Source: Saprospiraceae bacterium
GTDB lineage: Bacteria > Bacteroidota > Bacteroidia > Chitinophagales > Saprospiraceae
Reading direction: 5' to 3'
DNA length: 62,214 bases
Assembly: GCA_021604865.1 (NCBI GenBank)
Contig: BQJU01000041.1
Span: 1-62,214, forward strand
This document shows positions 45,738 through 54,198 of this stretch, piece by piece (positions within the stretch are counted from its first letter, which is position 1; each line of letters begins with the position of its first letter). Both the position numbers and the translations under genes were made by a program. The notes under the pieces were generated by a model that worked only from the letters and a program-made list of their open reading frames with translations, ran no database searches and had not been told where the DNA came from.

Positions 45738-46387
45738 GAATTACTGTGTATATTGAAGGCGGGGTCTTACCAGGAGATAATATTTCCGCACAAACAATTG
45801 ATAATAGTGAAAAATTCAGAGAAAGTTTTTATCAAATTTTTCAGGAATTAATCCAGGACAACAAATTTAATCTTGATATAAGTCCGAGTGGTCCTAATAA
45901 ACAGGCCATTAAGTTTTTTCAAAAAAATCTCGCTAAAGGATTAAACTCAATTTTAGTAATTGACCTTGATGAAACTAAAGATAAAAAAGGCGAAAAATAC
46001 CAGGAATTCGGAATATTAGATAACCAGGAGAGGGTCTTCTTTATGGTGCAACAAATGGAAGCATGGATTCTCTCTCAAATAGATAAACTTGAAATTTATG
46101 CCGCCCAAGAAGACTTTGCGAGGAAGCATGTTGATCAAGCCATTGAAGAAGACCCGTTAATAAGGGGGATACACCCAGAAAAAATTAGTGAACCTAGCAA
46201 AAAACTCAATGTTTTATTAAGAAAATACTTCTCAATAAAAAAAATGAGGCGAGGTAAAGCTAAAGAAAGTCCAAAATCATATGGGAAGTTAAAAGATGGT
46301 CCATACATGATTGAGCTACTTTCTGTCAAAGAGCTAATTGAGACGTTTGAAGACGTTAAAGATCTAAAGGATTTTTTTAATAACTAA
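45731..46387 (+). CDS. DUF4276 (TOPRIM-like) effector candidate
   Basis: A 218-residue protein. The N-terminal strand VRITVYIEGG carries Glu9, and ILVIDLDE carries Asp78 and Asp80, the Glu then Asp-x-Asp arrangement of TOPRIM folds. VFFMVQQMEAWILSQ (Glu110-Ala-Trp) is the DUF4276 hallmark, and SYGKLKDGPYMIE near the C-terminus supplies a conserved Lys. DUF4276 is related to the DUF4435/RloB group, and members next to SMC-like ATPases are suspected nucleases or RNases. The ATG at 45731 overlaps the ATPase stop (ATGGTAA), giving translational coupling. I infer an effector released or activated by the ATPase; the target is unknown. Codon use is AT-rich like the ATPase. Confidence 0.88.
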   Translation: MVRITVYIEGGVLPGDNISAQTIDNSEKFRESFYQIFQELIQDNKFNLDISPSGPNKQAIKFFQKNLAKGLNSILVIDLDETKDKKGEKYQEFGILDNQERVFFMVQQMEAWILSQIDKLEIYAAQEDFARKHVDQAIEEDPLIRGIHPEKISEPSKKLNVLLRKYFSIKKMRRGKAKESPKSYGKLKDGPYMIELLSVKELIETFEDVKDLKDFFNN

Positions 46388-46628
46388 CCTTCCCTCCAGG
46401 CCAATGCCCTACTGCCGCGTGAGGGATGGGAACTACAGCGCCCCAAGGAGCTGGCCCTTTGGGCCGAAGCGAAGCGAAGTAGTGGACAGCCCGACCCTCC
46501 CAGCCTGGCCATTTGTCGAGCCGGGAGGGGCACGCCCAAATAAATGAGCATTTTCAGATTATGCTTCTACGGCTGGTTACTTATCGTCCAACAGTTGGCG
46601 ACATTAGCCTTGCCACCTGATTTAAAAA
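46388..46628. repeat. GC-rich palindromic intergenic element
   Basis: A strongly GC-rich segment (40 of 60 bases at 46441-46500) right after the AT-rich cassette. It has GGCCC/GGGCC with a TTT triloop (46453-46465), CCCTCCC (46495-46501) pairing with GGGAGGG (46523-46529), and ends CCGGGAGGGGCACGCCCAAA, shared almost exactly with 59258-59277. It is a dispersed repeat element. Confidence 0.7.
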
Positions 46629-47873
46629 TTAATCCACAGCCTCTGCAATAACCCGCACCTTCGAGGTTGTATCCAATCCTTCTGCTACTTCGACCAGGAT
46701 GCCGTCAGAAAGGCCCAATTTGACTTTGCGTTTTTCGAATTCGCGTTCTGCCACTTCGACTTCTACAAAGGTGGTGTCTTCCTCAAAAATGACATCTCTT
46801 TCCTTGATAGCAATCACTTGTTTGACCTGGTCGAGGATAATATCGCCATTGGCGCTGTATCCTGCCCGTAAGAATATGTCTTTGGTTTGCTGGATGGCGG
46901 CCTTTATTTCAAATTTTACAGTACCATCTTCGTCTATTCCTTTGGGAGATACAAATTCGAGGATAGCTGGAAATTTTTTATCTTCAATAGCACCAACGGT
47001 CAGTTCCAGGGGCATCCCTTCTTTTAGCTTGCCGACATCTGATTCATCTACTTTGCCTTCAAAGATCAGGGCATTCATATCGGCCACAATAGCAATACTG
47101 GTTCCTTCATTGAAGTTGTTGCGTTCAATGACACTGGTCCCTTCTTCAGCGGGCAGGTCGAGCACCATACCATCGAGCGTAGACACCACGATATTGGCCA
47201 CCTGTTTGGAATTGCGGGAAGCACCCTCCCGAAGTAGTGCCAGGTTGTTGGTGGCCGCTTGAAATTCCTGCTGCCGGATTTCCAGCTCCGTTTCAAATTG
47301 TTTGAGGCTATTGGTCGAACTCACTTTGGCGTTTTCGTATTCTGCTTTACGCAATTCCAGATCGACTTTAAAGCGGTTGTATTCCTGCTCGGAGATGACA
47401 CCATCTTTAAAGAGTCCCTCTTGTCTTTCAGCTTCCTGCACGGCATTTTCATAATTGACACGTGCGCTCTCTACATCGAGGTTGCGCTTATTGAGCCCCT
47501 GTTGCCGGGTCAACTCACGCTGAGCTTCCTGGACACGTAGGCGGGACAGTTCGACATTTGATTTGGCCGAATTGATGTTGACTTCGCTAGGTACCAGCCT
47601 GATTTTTGCCAATTTTTGCCCTTTGGTCACCATTTGGCCCTCTTCTACATACAACTCTTCAACCACCCCCGAAACCTGAGGCTTGATCTGTACCTCGTGC
47701 CGGGGTTTTATGGAACCAGTAGCTACCGTTTTTTTGATAATATCCGTCAAAACTGGCTTTTCTGTCTCAAAATTTGCCGCGGTCTTATCCCCTTGCTGGC
47801 TGAAATAGTAGACTAACCCAATAGCTGAGAGCACCAGAAAACCAATGAAGGAAAACAAACATCCTTTGTTCAT
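46629..47873 (-). CDS. MacA-type periplasmic adaptor of an ABC exporter
   Basis: A 414-residue membrane fusion protein anchored by one N-terminal helix (FSFIGFLVLSAIGLVYYF). The lipoyl halves VSGVVEELYVEEGQMVTKGQ and VVSTLDGMVLDLPAEEGTSV bracket a long coiled-coil hairpin (about 85-215, with RQQGLNKRNLDVESARVNYE). The beta-barrel (IFEGKVDESDVGKLKEGMPL) and a membrane-proximal domain follow. It links the MacB-like permeases to an outer-membrane channel, which is not encoded in this operon. It is last in a four-gene set, 30 bp after the first permease. Confidence 0.93.
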   Translation of the reverse strand: MNKGCLFSFIGFLVLSAIGLVYYFSQQGDKTAANFETEKPVLTDIIKKTVATGSIKPRHEVQIKPQVSGVVEELYVEEGQMVTKGQKLAKIRLVPSEVNINSAKSNVELSRLRVQEAQRELTRQQGLNKRNLDVESARVNYENAVQEAERQEGLFKDGVISEQEYNRFKVDLELRKAEYENAKVSSTNSLKQFETELEIRQQEFQAATNNLALLREGASRNSKQVANIVVSTLDGMVLDLPAEEGTSVIERNNFNEGTSIAIVADMNALIFEGKVDESDVGKLKEGMPLELTVGAIEDKKFPAILEFVSPKGIDEDGTVKFEIKAAIQQTKDIFLRAGYSANGDIILDQVKQVIAIKERDVIFEEDTTFVEVEVAEREFEKRKVKLGLSDGILVEVAEGLDTTSKVRVIAEAVD

Positions 47874-47903
47874 GTCTTTTAGATTTAATCAGTGTTTTTT
47901 AAG

Positions 47904-49151
47904 TTATTCATCCTTAAGGGCAACTACCGGGTTAACTTTGGCAGCCTGCATAGCAGGTATCAAACCAGCCACAACACCGGCAATAATCAAAAGGACAATG
48001 GATCCTACGCCAACAATCAGATTGACTTGAGGATTGTAAAAATTTTCGCTTTCGACCTGATTGGCGACCATAATAAAATTAAGCCCACCAATAACGATGG
48101 TTCCGGCAATCAGCCCCAGGTATCCCGAAATGGAAGTCAGAAAGATGGATTCGGTCAGGATCATGCTGATAATAGACCCCGGCGTAGCGCCTAGTGCTTT
48201 ACGCAAACCGATCTCCTTGGTCCGTTCTTTGACCACAATCAACATGATATTGCTTACGCCAACAATACCAGCCAACAGCGTACCAATACCGACAAACCAT
48301 AGAAATATGCGAATGCCCCCAAACAATAGCTGAATGCTACGAAATTCTTCTTCCAGATTGAATCCGCCAATGCCCTTAGGGTCGTCAGGAGCTACGGAAT
48401 GCCGAGCTTTTAGGAACCCTTTTATTTTGGGTTCCATCTCACTCACCAATATGTCTTTTGCCGCAGAAACTACAAAATAGTCGACTCGGCCAGCTCGGCC
48501 GAAGGTGCGATGCATGGTCGTGAGCGGAATGACGACGGACTCCAGGTCCTCCTCGTTCCAGGGTTTAAGGGAGATGGGGCCAAAAACGCCAACGACTCTA
48601 AATTCAACCCCTCGGATACGGATGTATTTCCCAATGCATTCTTCATCGCCAAAAAGTACCTCCCGGACGCGATCGCCAATGACGGCTACTTTACGACTAT
48701 CATCGACATCAAATTGATTGATGTAGCGCCCTTTATACATTTTTAGGGCTTCAATTTTGATCATATCCGACAATTCACCCCGCAATTCATAAGCGTCACT
48801 CTTGTCCTTATAAACCATGGGTGCGGTTCCCATTCCCAATCGTGGGGCAATAAATTCTACCTCCGGCACATGATTTTTGATGGCCAGGATATCATCAAGG
48901 GTCAGTCTGGGATAACGACCTGCCTGAAAACCTTTGTAAGGCTGGGAGGTTCGTTCTGCCCAAACGTACATCACATTTTTTGCCCGATTGTCAAAATTGC
49001 GGTACACCCCATTTTCCAGGCCCTTCCCCATGCCTAAGACAAAAATGAGCATGAAAATCCCCCAAAACACCCCTAAAGCTGTAAGTGCAGTTCGCATTTT
49101 GTGTTTGCGCATGGTGGCTATGATTTCCTGCCAGGTGTCCCGATCAAACAT
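47904..49151 (-). CDS. MacB-like ABC permease (first of two)
   Basis: A 415-residue FtsX/MacB permease. One helix near the N-terminus (KMRTALTALGVFWGIFMLIF), a periplasmic MacB-PCD domain at about 55-270, and three C-terminal helices (about 285-310, 335-365, 375-400) are visible; VSNIMLIVVKERTKEIGLRK and LRKALGATPGSIISMILTES is the coupling-helix region. The protein lacks an ATPase domain and needs the separate ATPase. It resembles the second permease (49265-50494) in every block, so the two probably form a heterodimer. The substrate, probably a peptide or lipid-like molecule, is unknown. Confidence 0.93.
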   Translation of the reverse strand: MFDRDTWQEIIATMRKHKMRTALTALGVFWGIFMLIFVLGMGKGLENGVYRNFDNRAKNVMYVWAERTSQPYKGFQAGRYPRLTLDDILAIKNHVPEVEFIAPRLGMGTAPMVYKDKSDAYELRGELSDMIKIEALKMYKGRYINQFDVDDSRKVAVIGDRVREVLFGDEECIGKYIRIRGVEFRVVGVFGPISLKPWNEEDLESVVIPLTTMHRTFGRAGRVDYFVVSAAKDILVSEMEPKIKGFLKARHSVAPDDPKGIGGFNLEEEFRSIQLLFGGIRIFLWFVGIGTLLAGIVGVSNIMLIVVKERTKEIGLRKALGATPGSIISMILTESIFLTSISGYLGLIAGTIVIGGLNFIMVANQVESENFYNPQVNLIVGVGSIVLLIIAGVVAGLIPAMQAAKVNPVVALKDE

Positions 49152-49264
49152 ATATTTAGGTTTTAGGTTTTAGGGAAATATGTTGTGTTATAGTGGTTTT
49201 GTGCTATGGTAGAGGGGCGTTTTTTAGACCTCAAGTCTAAGCCCTACACCCTTTGTTTATCTAC

Positions 49265-50494
49265 TCAATCTGATTTCATGGCCACTACTGGATTAATACG
49301 TGCTGCTTGCAGTGCCGGCATCAATCCCGCTAGTGTTCCGGAGATGACCAGCACTAGCGTAGCGACTATGGCTACGCCCAGGTTGACCTGAGGATTACGG
49401 AAGTACTCCGATTCTATCGACTCCAGCAGGGCAATAGCCCCGATACCGGCAATCATGCCCAAATAACCTGCAACAGCAGTAATCAATATAGATTCTTGTA
49501 AAATCATGGTTACGATAGAATAAGGTGTAGCTCCTAGTGCTTTGCGAATACCAATTTCCTTAGTCCGGTCTTTTACAATAATCAGCATGATATTACTGAC
49601 CCCAATCACTCCGGCAATGATACTACCAATGCCAACAAACCAGACAAACATACGTATGGCAAAAAACAGGCTTTGAAAGGTTTCAAACTCTTCTGCCACG
49701 TTGAACATATAGAGGGCTCGTTTATCTTTGGGATCAAATTCGTGCATTGCTGCCAGATCCATGCGGATTTTGTTTTCGAGTTGTTTCATTTCCGGAACAG
49801 TCATATCACCACCGGTAAACATCAGCTGATGAATCTGGTCGGTGCCGGCATAAACAGTCTGTGCTGTTGACATCGGTATGAAGATGACCCTCATTTCATT
49901 GTCGCCACCGGAATCTTCAAACAAGCCCACAATAGTATAGACAATGCCGCCGATCTTTATCTCTTTTCCAATGGCATCCACCTGTTCTCCCAATAGCTCT
50001 TTTTTGGCAATTTTGCCGATCACAGCTATTTTTCGGATATCTTTTAAGTCACTTTTATTGATAAACCGCCCCTCATATACCCGGGAGTTTTCCACATATT
50101 GATGACCTGGATGCACCCCCCGAACCGGGAAAGACAATTTTTTCTTACCATAGACGACGGTCTGGTCTCCTGAAAGGTAAAACCGGCCGGTTAAATTTTC
50201 TGCTTCCGGGTATTGCTCATCGATAAAGTCATAGTCTTTATTACTAAATTGGATCCTTCTGCCTTTAGGCAACCCCTTATAGGGCATGGAGGTGGTGCCG
50301 CGTCGCACCCAGATACTGTTGGTGGCATCATCACGAAATTGGTATTCAACACCATTTTGCATACCATTACCAGCTCCCAACAGCAAGACGAGCATAAAGA
50401 TGCCCCAAAAGACGCCAAGGGCGGTCAGCAGGGTTCGCAATTTATGGCGCCTGATCGAGCTGAATATTTCCTGCCATTTATCAAAATCAAACAT
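49265..50494 (-). CDS. MacB-like ABC permease (second of two)
   Basis: A 409-residue FtsX/MacB permease with the same plan as its neighbour: an N-terminal helix (KLRTLLTALGVFWGIFMLVL), a periplasmic MacB-PCD domain at about 50-265 and three C-terminal helices. VSNIMLIIVKDRTKEIGIRK then ALGATPYSIVTMILQESIL marks the coupling region. It lies 12 bp after the ATPase and 113 bp before the other permease. The gap of 113 bp has no gene. A paralogous origin by tandem duplication is likely. Confidence 0.93.
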   Translation of the reverse strand: MFDFDKWQEIFSSIRRHKLRTLLTALGVFWGIFMLVLLLGAGNGMQNGVEYQFRDDATNSIWVRRGTTSMPYKGLPKGRRIQFSNKDYDFIDEQYPEAENLTGRFYLSGDQTVVYGKKKLSFPVRGVHPGHQYVENSRVYEGRFINKSDLKDIRKIAVIGKIAKKELLGEQVDAIGKEIKIGGIVYTIVGLFEDSGGDNEMRVIFIPMSTAQTVYAGTDQIHQLMFTGGDMTVPEMKQLENKIRMDLAAMHEFDPKDKRALYMFNVAEEFETFQSLFFAIRMFVWFVGIGSIIAGVIGVSNIMLIIVKDRTKEIGIRKALGATPYSIVTMILQESILITAVAGYLGMIAGIGAIALLESIESEYFRNPQVNLGVAIVATLVLVISGTLAGLMPALQAARINPVVAMKSD

Positions 50495-50506
50495 AGCGAA
50501 GTGTTT

Positions 50507-51208
50507 TTATTGGGCGCTCTGAGTTTTGCCCACTTGGACCGTTTCGTTTCCGGAAATAAGGCCATCAGTCAGGCGAATGACTCGTTTGGACATATTGGCA
50601 ATATCATTTTCGTGTGTCACTACAATGAGGGTAATGCCCTGATCATTGACTTCTTTAAAAATTTTCATCACATCGTAGGAGGTCTGGGTGTCCAATGCTC
50701 CAGTAGGTTCATCGGCTAGGATAACCTTGGGTTGAGTGATCAACGCCCGTGCAATGGCTACACGTTGCTGCTGTCCTCCTGACATTTGATTAGGCAGGTG
50801 GTCGGCCCAATCTCGAAGACCTACTCTAGTCAGGTATTCCATGGCGATTTCCTGGCGTTTTTTCCGTTCTATTTTTTGATAATAAAGTGGTAGGGCCACA
50901 TTTTCAATTGCCGTTTTAAAAGGCAGCAGGTTGAAGGATTGAAAAACAAAACCAATAAATTGATTGCGATAATGGGCGGCCTGCTTTTGGCTCAAATCCT
51001 GGATTAGCTTATTGTCCAATCGGTATTCTCCACTATCATAGTCGTCAAGAATCCCCAAAATATTGAGTAGCGTTGATTTGCCGGAGCCAGAAGAGCCCAT
51101 GATTGATACAAATTCTCCTGCTTCAATATTCAAATCAATGCCTTTGAGCACTTCCAAATGGGTATATTCGGTGTGGTACGATTTTCTTATTTGACTCAAT
51201 TGTATCAT
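50507..51208 (-). CDS. ABC transporter ATPase (MacB/LolD-type)
   Basis: A 233-residue ATPase of the LolD/MacB type. Walker A GSSGSGKSTLLNILG near residue 40, Q-loop FVFQSFNLLPF near 86, signature QMSGGQQQRVAIARAL near 139, Walker B VILADEPTGALD near 162 and the switch VVTHE near 196 are all intact. I start at the ATG at 51208 (MIQLSQIRKSY) because it fits the family; an in-frame ATG at 51241 adds 11 residues. It is first in the four-gene exporter operon and powers the two permeases. Confidence 0.95.
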   Translation of the reverse strand: MIQLSQIRKSYHTEYTHLEVLKGIDLNIEAGEFVSIMGSSGSGKSTLLNILGILDDYDSGEYRLDNKLIQDLSQKQAAHYRNQFIGFVFQSFNLLPFKTAIENVALPLYYQKIERKKRQEIAMEYLTRVGLRDWADHLPNQMSGGQQQRVAIARALITQPKVILADEPTGALDTQTSYDVMKIFKEVNDQGITLIVVTHENDIANMSKRVIRLTDGLISGNETVQVGKTQSAQ

Positions 51209-51830
51209 AATAGGTGTTATATAGAGTTGTTTCGCAAGCAAGCAATATCTTAGTTAATATCTAAAATCATTGGACCAAATCGGGTTATTTTCGGATAAAT
51301 CGGGATGATTACTTATGTTATGGATGTTATTTGGTGGGTGTTGCCCCTATTTGGCAGATTTTGTCGGGTGATGAAGTGGGCATGTGAGGGTGCGACTACG
51401 CTGTAGTCGAAGAACCGTAACGTTGTGGCGGGCTAACGTATTTGGACCGCGATGCGGTCCCAGCTGGTGGTGGGAGACCTGACTAATGGAAAATGTGTGT
51501 CAAACTTAGTGTGCTGCAATCTGATAGTGCAACGATCTGATCTATGACAGGAGGTGTAGCCGAAGATGTTCTCACCGTATCAGCGTTCTCCCCCCTTTCC
51601 ACTTAAAAATCAATCAAGACCATTAACACCAAAAAAAACGCCGCTTTCTAAACAGCAAACTTATTTTTGCACCTAAAGTTCTCTTTTTTCGTATATCTTT
51701 GGAAAAACAGGCAGCATTTCGTTGTGCGGTCCGTTCCAGTTGTAATGGTGTTTTGGTATTATCTTTGGATCAACAAAATTCCAACACGTTTTTAGAGCAT
51801 AATTTATATCAACTTACAAGAGCATTATTT
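51209..51830. other. Gene-free region with hairpins
   Basis: This 622-bp gap separates divergent genes. It contains two triloop hairpins, CGACTAC (51393-51399) with GTAGTCG (51403-51409) and GGACCGC (51444-51450) with GCGGTCC (51454-51460), of the same palindromic style as the elements at 46388 and 59040. A -7 box TATCTTTG lies at 51694-51701, upstream of the lipoprotein gene. No coding potential was found. Confidence 0.6.
51694..51701 (+). promoter_or_regulatory. -7 promoter box of the lipoprotein gene
   Basis: TATCTTTG fits TAnnTTTG exactly. TTTG at 51666-51669 is about 24 nt upstream, slightly long for a -33 box. It leaves an untranslated leader of about 120 nt before the ATG at 51831. 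Confidence 0.55.
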
Positions 51831-52622
51831 ATGCGTTTTATTAGCGTCCTTTCATTTATTGGGATTTTAGCACTATCCATTGCTTCCTGCAATCTGGGGT
51901 CAATTGATGATCCTATTGTCATCTCCGATGTCGAGAAGGAATTTTATGTCGACTTTCGTGAATCGCTCACGGCTCCTGATCGTCAATTGTTTCTTGACAT
52001 CCGTACCATTGAAAATGAACCTTGTTTGAATACCTCTATTTCGGCTAACCTCAACCGGCAAGTGGATGGATTCAATATCTCTATTAGTCATATCGTAGAG
52101 CCGCAAGATTGTCAGCTAGGTGAAGCGCCAGCATCAACTACGCTCAATTTAGGTTCGACTGGTATCCGCACCTATGACTTTGCGATTGATTTGAAAAACA
52201 CCATTTATAACCTCGGTAAGCTTCGGGTTGAAGAAAAGCGTTATATCGTAGAAATGGAGACCGAAGAAGGCATTATTTTTTTGCATGATGAATTGATCCG
52301 GGTTCCCAACCAAACAGTTTGGGGTTTTGTTGCCAGTGAAGACACTGATCTTGTAAATTCAAGTCTGAATTTTGTGGGGGACCTAAAAAACCTAGGCAAC
52401 GAAAAGATATACCTCAAGGGGTTTTACCACTATTTTACGATCAACAATGACAACAGCATTGAAGTTAACCATCAGAAGGTTATTGATCGAGGCTTTGTGC
52501 ATTCTTTTATCTTTGAATACACTCAGGATCAGTCTACTATAGTTGATAAGCTGGAAGTCTTCCGATCTGAAAATCCTGAGGCAGACGTCTACTTTTTTAC
52601 TGCTCAGGGAGAGGAGTGGTAA
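51831..52622 (+). CDS. Predicted lipoprotein of unknown function
   Basis: A 263-residue protein with a lipoprotein signal (FISVLSFIGILALSIASC, lipobox SIASC followed by NLGS). The mature part is beta-rich with acidic stretches (EKEFYVDFRESLTAPDRQLF, HIVEPQDCQLGEAPASTTLN, KEYFYHYF-like regions) and no motif I recognise. Two Cys residues in the mature part may form a disulfide. The start at 51831 is chosen for the signal; the frame is open upstream to 51699 but begins inside the promoter. It is convergent with the Nudix regulator gene. Function unknown. Confidence 0.75.
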   Translation: MRFISVLSFIGILALSIASCNLGSIDDPIVISDVEKEFYVDFRESLTAPDRQLFLDIRTIENEPCLNTSISANLNRQVDGFNISISHIVEPQDCQLGEAPASTTLNLGSTGIRTYDFAIDLKNTIYNLGKLRVEEKRYIVEMETEEGIIFLHDELIRVPNQTVWGFVASEDTDLVNSSLNFVGDLKNLGNEKIYLKGFYHYFTINNDNSIEVNHQKVIDRGFVHSFIFEYTQDQSTIVDKLEVFRSENPEADVYFFTAQGEEW

Positions 52623-52636
52623 ACGATTAGCAGTGT

Positions 52637-53404
52637 TTAGAGCTTGTCGGTATTTTTCACCAATTGTCCTTTTGATAAAGCTTCCCCATTTCCCTTTTCT
52701 TTTCTTTTACTTTCTTTCAACTCAAAGCTGAAACCGTCAGCAAGAAACTCTTCATACTTTGATTGGTCAAATTCATAAAGCCGGGCCGGGCGATGAGCAA
52801 CGCCTTCCTGCGTCTCATCGAGGTCGATGAGTAAATTCATCGATAGGATTTTCTTGCGAAAGTTTCGTTTGTCCAGAGGAGTTTCCAGGATAGCTTCGTA
52901 AAGATGCTGAAGTTCTGTAAGTGTAAATTTAGGAGGCAATAATTCAAATCCGACAGGACGTGTACGAACCAGGCGTTTTAGTCGGTTCAGACAGGATTCC
53001 AGAATTTCAGAATGATCAAAAGCCAATTTTTTAAGGCGGGATACGGAATGCCATTTAGCCTTTTGAGCTATGGATGATGCCTGTACCGTATAATCGCTAA
53101 TTTTGATCAAAGAACAATAAGCTACAGTAATAACCCGACCAAAAGGGTGACGGTCAACAGCTCCAAAGGTATGGACTTGCTCTAGAAATACGTCTTTGAT
53201 TCCGGTCAGCTGTTCGAGTACCCGTACAGCAGCACTGTCAAGGTCTTCCTGTGGGTCAACAAAATACCCCGGCAGAGCCCACATCCCCTGATGAGGATCT
53301 TCCCCTCGTTTGATGAGTAAGGCTTTCAAATCACCTTCATCAAAGCCAAAGATGACATTATCTACCGTAAAGGCTGATTTAAAAAAACCGTCAAAATCCG
53401 TCAT
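52637..53404 (-). CDS. NrtR-family Nudix-domain transcriptional regulator
   Basis: A 255-residue protein with an N-terminal Nudix domain (about 10-140) and a C-terminal winged helix (about 150-235), as in NrtR/AraR. The Nudix helix region GYFVDPQEDLDSAAVRVLEQ has lost the canonical Arg-Glu-x-x-Glu-Glu catalytic set (here VRVLEQLTG), so it is likely a sensor rather than a hydrolase. The winged helix includes PKFTLTELQHLYEAILETPL followed by DKRNFRKKILSM. NrtR-type proteins regulate NAD or sugar metabolism in response to ADP-ribose-like ligands; the ligand here is not predictable. It is divergent from the winged-helix gene at 53595 and shares a 12-bp motif with its promoter. Confidence 0.9.
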   Translation of the reverse strand: MTDFDGFFKSAFTVDNVIFGFDEGDLKALLIKRGEDPHQGMWALPGYFVDPQEDLDSAAVRVLEQLTGIKDVFLEQVHTFGAVDRHPFGRVITVAYCSLIKISDYTVQASSIAQKAKWHSVSRLKKLAFDHSEILESCLNRLKRLVRTRPVGFELLPPKFTLTELQHLYEAILETPLDKRNFRKKILSMNLLIDLDETQEGVAHRPARLYEFDQSKYEEFLADGFSFELKESKRKEKGNGEALSKGQLVKNTDKL

Positions 53405-53436
53405 TACTTAGAGCACTTTTGTAAATAGAGTTGGCC

Positions 53437-53591
53437 AAATTACTCAATATTTTGAATTAAATGCAATGATGCTGGGACTAATTAGTGTAAAAAGTACACT
53501 AGCCCTGTTTTAAACTTATTTCTACTGTTTTTCGAAATTTTTGTTGAAATTTTTCGCACAATTCTAATTATTGAGTAATTTTGTTACTCAA
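53437..53591. promoter_or_regulatory. Divergent promoter region with shared ATTGAGTAATTT motif
   Basis: The 12-mer ATTGAGTAATTT occurs on the minus strand at 53437-53448 and on the plus strand at 53570-53581. The plus copy is inside a perfect 8-bp inverted repeat, TTGAGTAA (53571-53578) / TTACTCAA (53584-53591), that also contains the -7 box TAATTTTG (53576-53583). The minus copy overlaps TAATTTG. The paired motif suggests one regulator controls both genes. Confidence 0.65.
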
Positions 53592-53594
53592 CCT

Positions 53595-54128
53595 ATGATT
53601 GAAACATTAATATCTTCAAAGACTAGAATCAAGCTATTGCTGAAATTCTTTCTCAATAGTCAAACAACTTCCTATCTTCGCAGCTTGGAAAGCGAATTTG
53701 GAGAATCATCCAATGCTATCCGGGTAGAACTAAACAGGCTGGAAAATGCAGGCATGTTGTGTTCTAAAATGCAAGGCAATAAAAAAATATTCCAGGCCAA
53801 TACCGGCCACCCCCTTTTTGCTGAAATCCATAATATACTCCTGAAACACATTGGCCTTGATCACGTAATTGAAAATGTGATTAAGCGACTGGGAAAAGTC
53901 GATAAAGTTTTTTTAATCGGCGATTTTTCCAGAGGAATGAATAGCCAAATTATTGACCTTGTTTTTATAGGGGCAATTGAAAAGGCATTCCTCATTCGCC
54001 TAATTGAGAAGGTTGAGGCTTTGATTCACCGAAAGGTGCGCTACCTTATATATAGTAGTGAGGAATTTGTGGACATAGACTGGAGTAAGTTGGAAACGCA
54101 ACCATTTTTGTTGTGGGCGCGGGATTGA
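53595..54128 (+). CDS. Winged-helix regulator with degenerate nucleotidyltransferase-like domain
   Basis: A 177-residue protein. Residues 1-70 form a winged helix (KTRIKLLLKFFLNSQTTSYL, ESSNAIRVELNRLENAGMLC). Residues 95-177 resemble a nucleotidyltransferase fold: KVDKVFLIGDFSRGMNSQII then DLVFIG, the place of the G-S-x-A-R-G and D-x-D motifs, but the Ser and one Asp are missing, so catalysis is unlikely. Such proteins precede capsule or surface-polysaccharide loci in Bacteroidota, as here. It starts at 53595, directly after the palindrome; the frame is open to 53571 but with TTG. Confidence 0.8.
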   Translation: MIETLISSKTRIKLLLKFFLNSQTTSYLRSLESEFGESSNAIRVELNRLENAGMLCSKMQGNKKIFQANTGHPLFAEIHNILLKHIGLDHVIENVIKRLGKVDKVFLIGDFSRGMNSQIIDLVFIGAIEKAFLIRLIEKVEALIHRKVRYLIYSSEEFVDIDWSKLETQPFLLWARD

Positions 54129-54198
54129 AGGTGAGCAGGTGATGTGGGAGGAGGATCTTGATGAAAGAATAAACAAGTTCTAACAACGAACCGGGATT

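Noticed and set aside
52637-52650. AGAGCTTGTC near the Nudix gene stop as another copy of the 12-mer
   Set aside because: It lies in coding sequence and diverges after nine bases.
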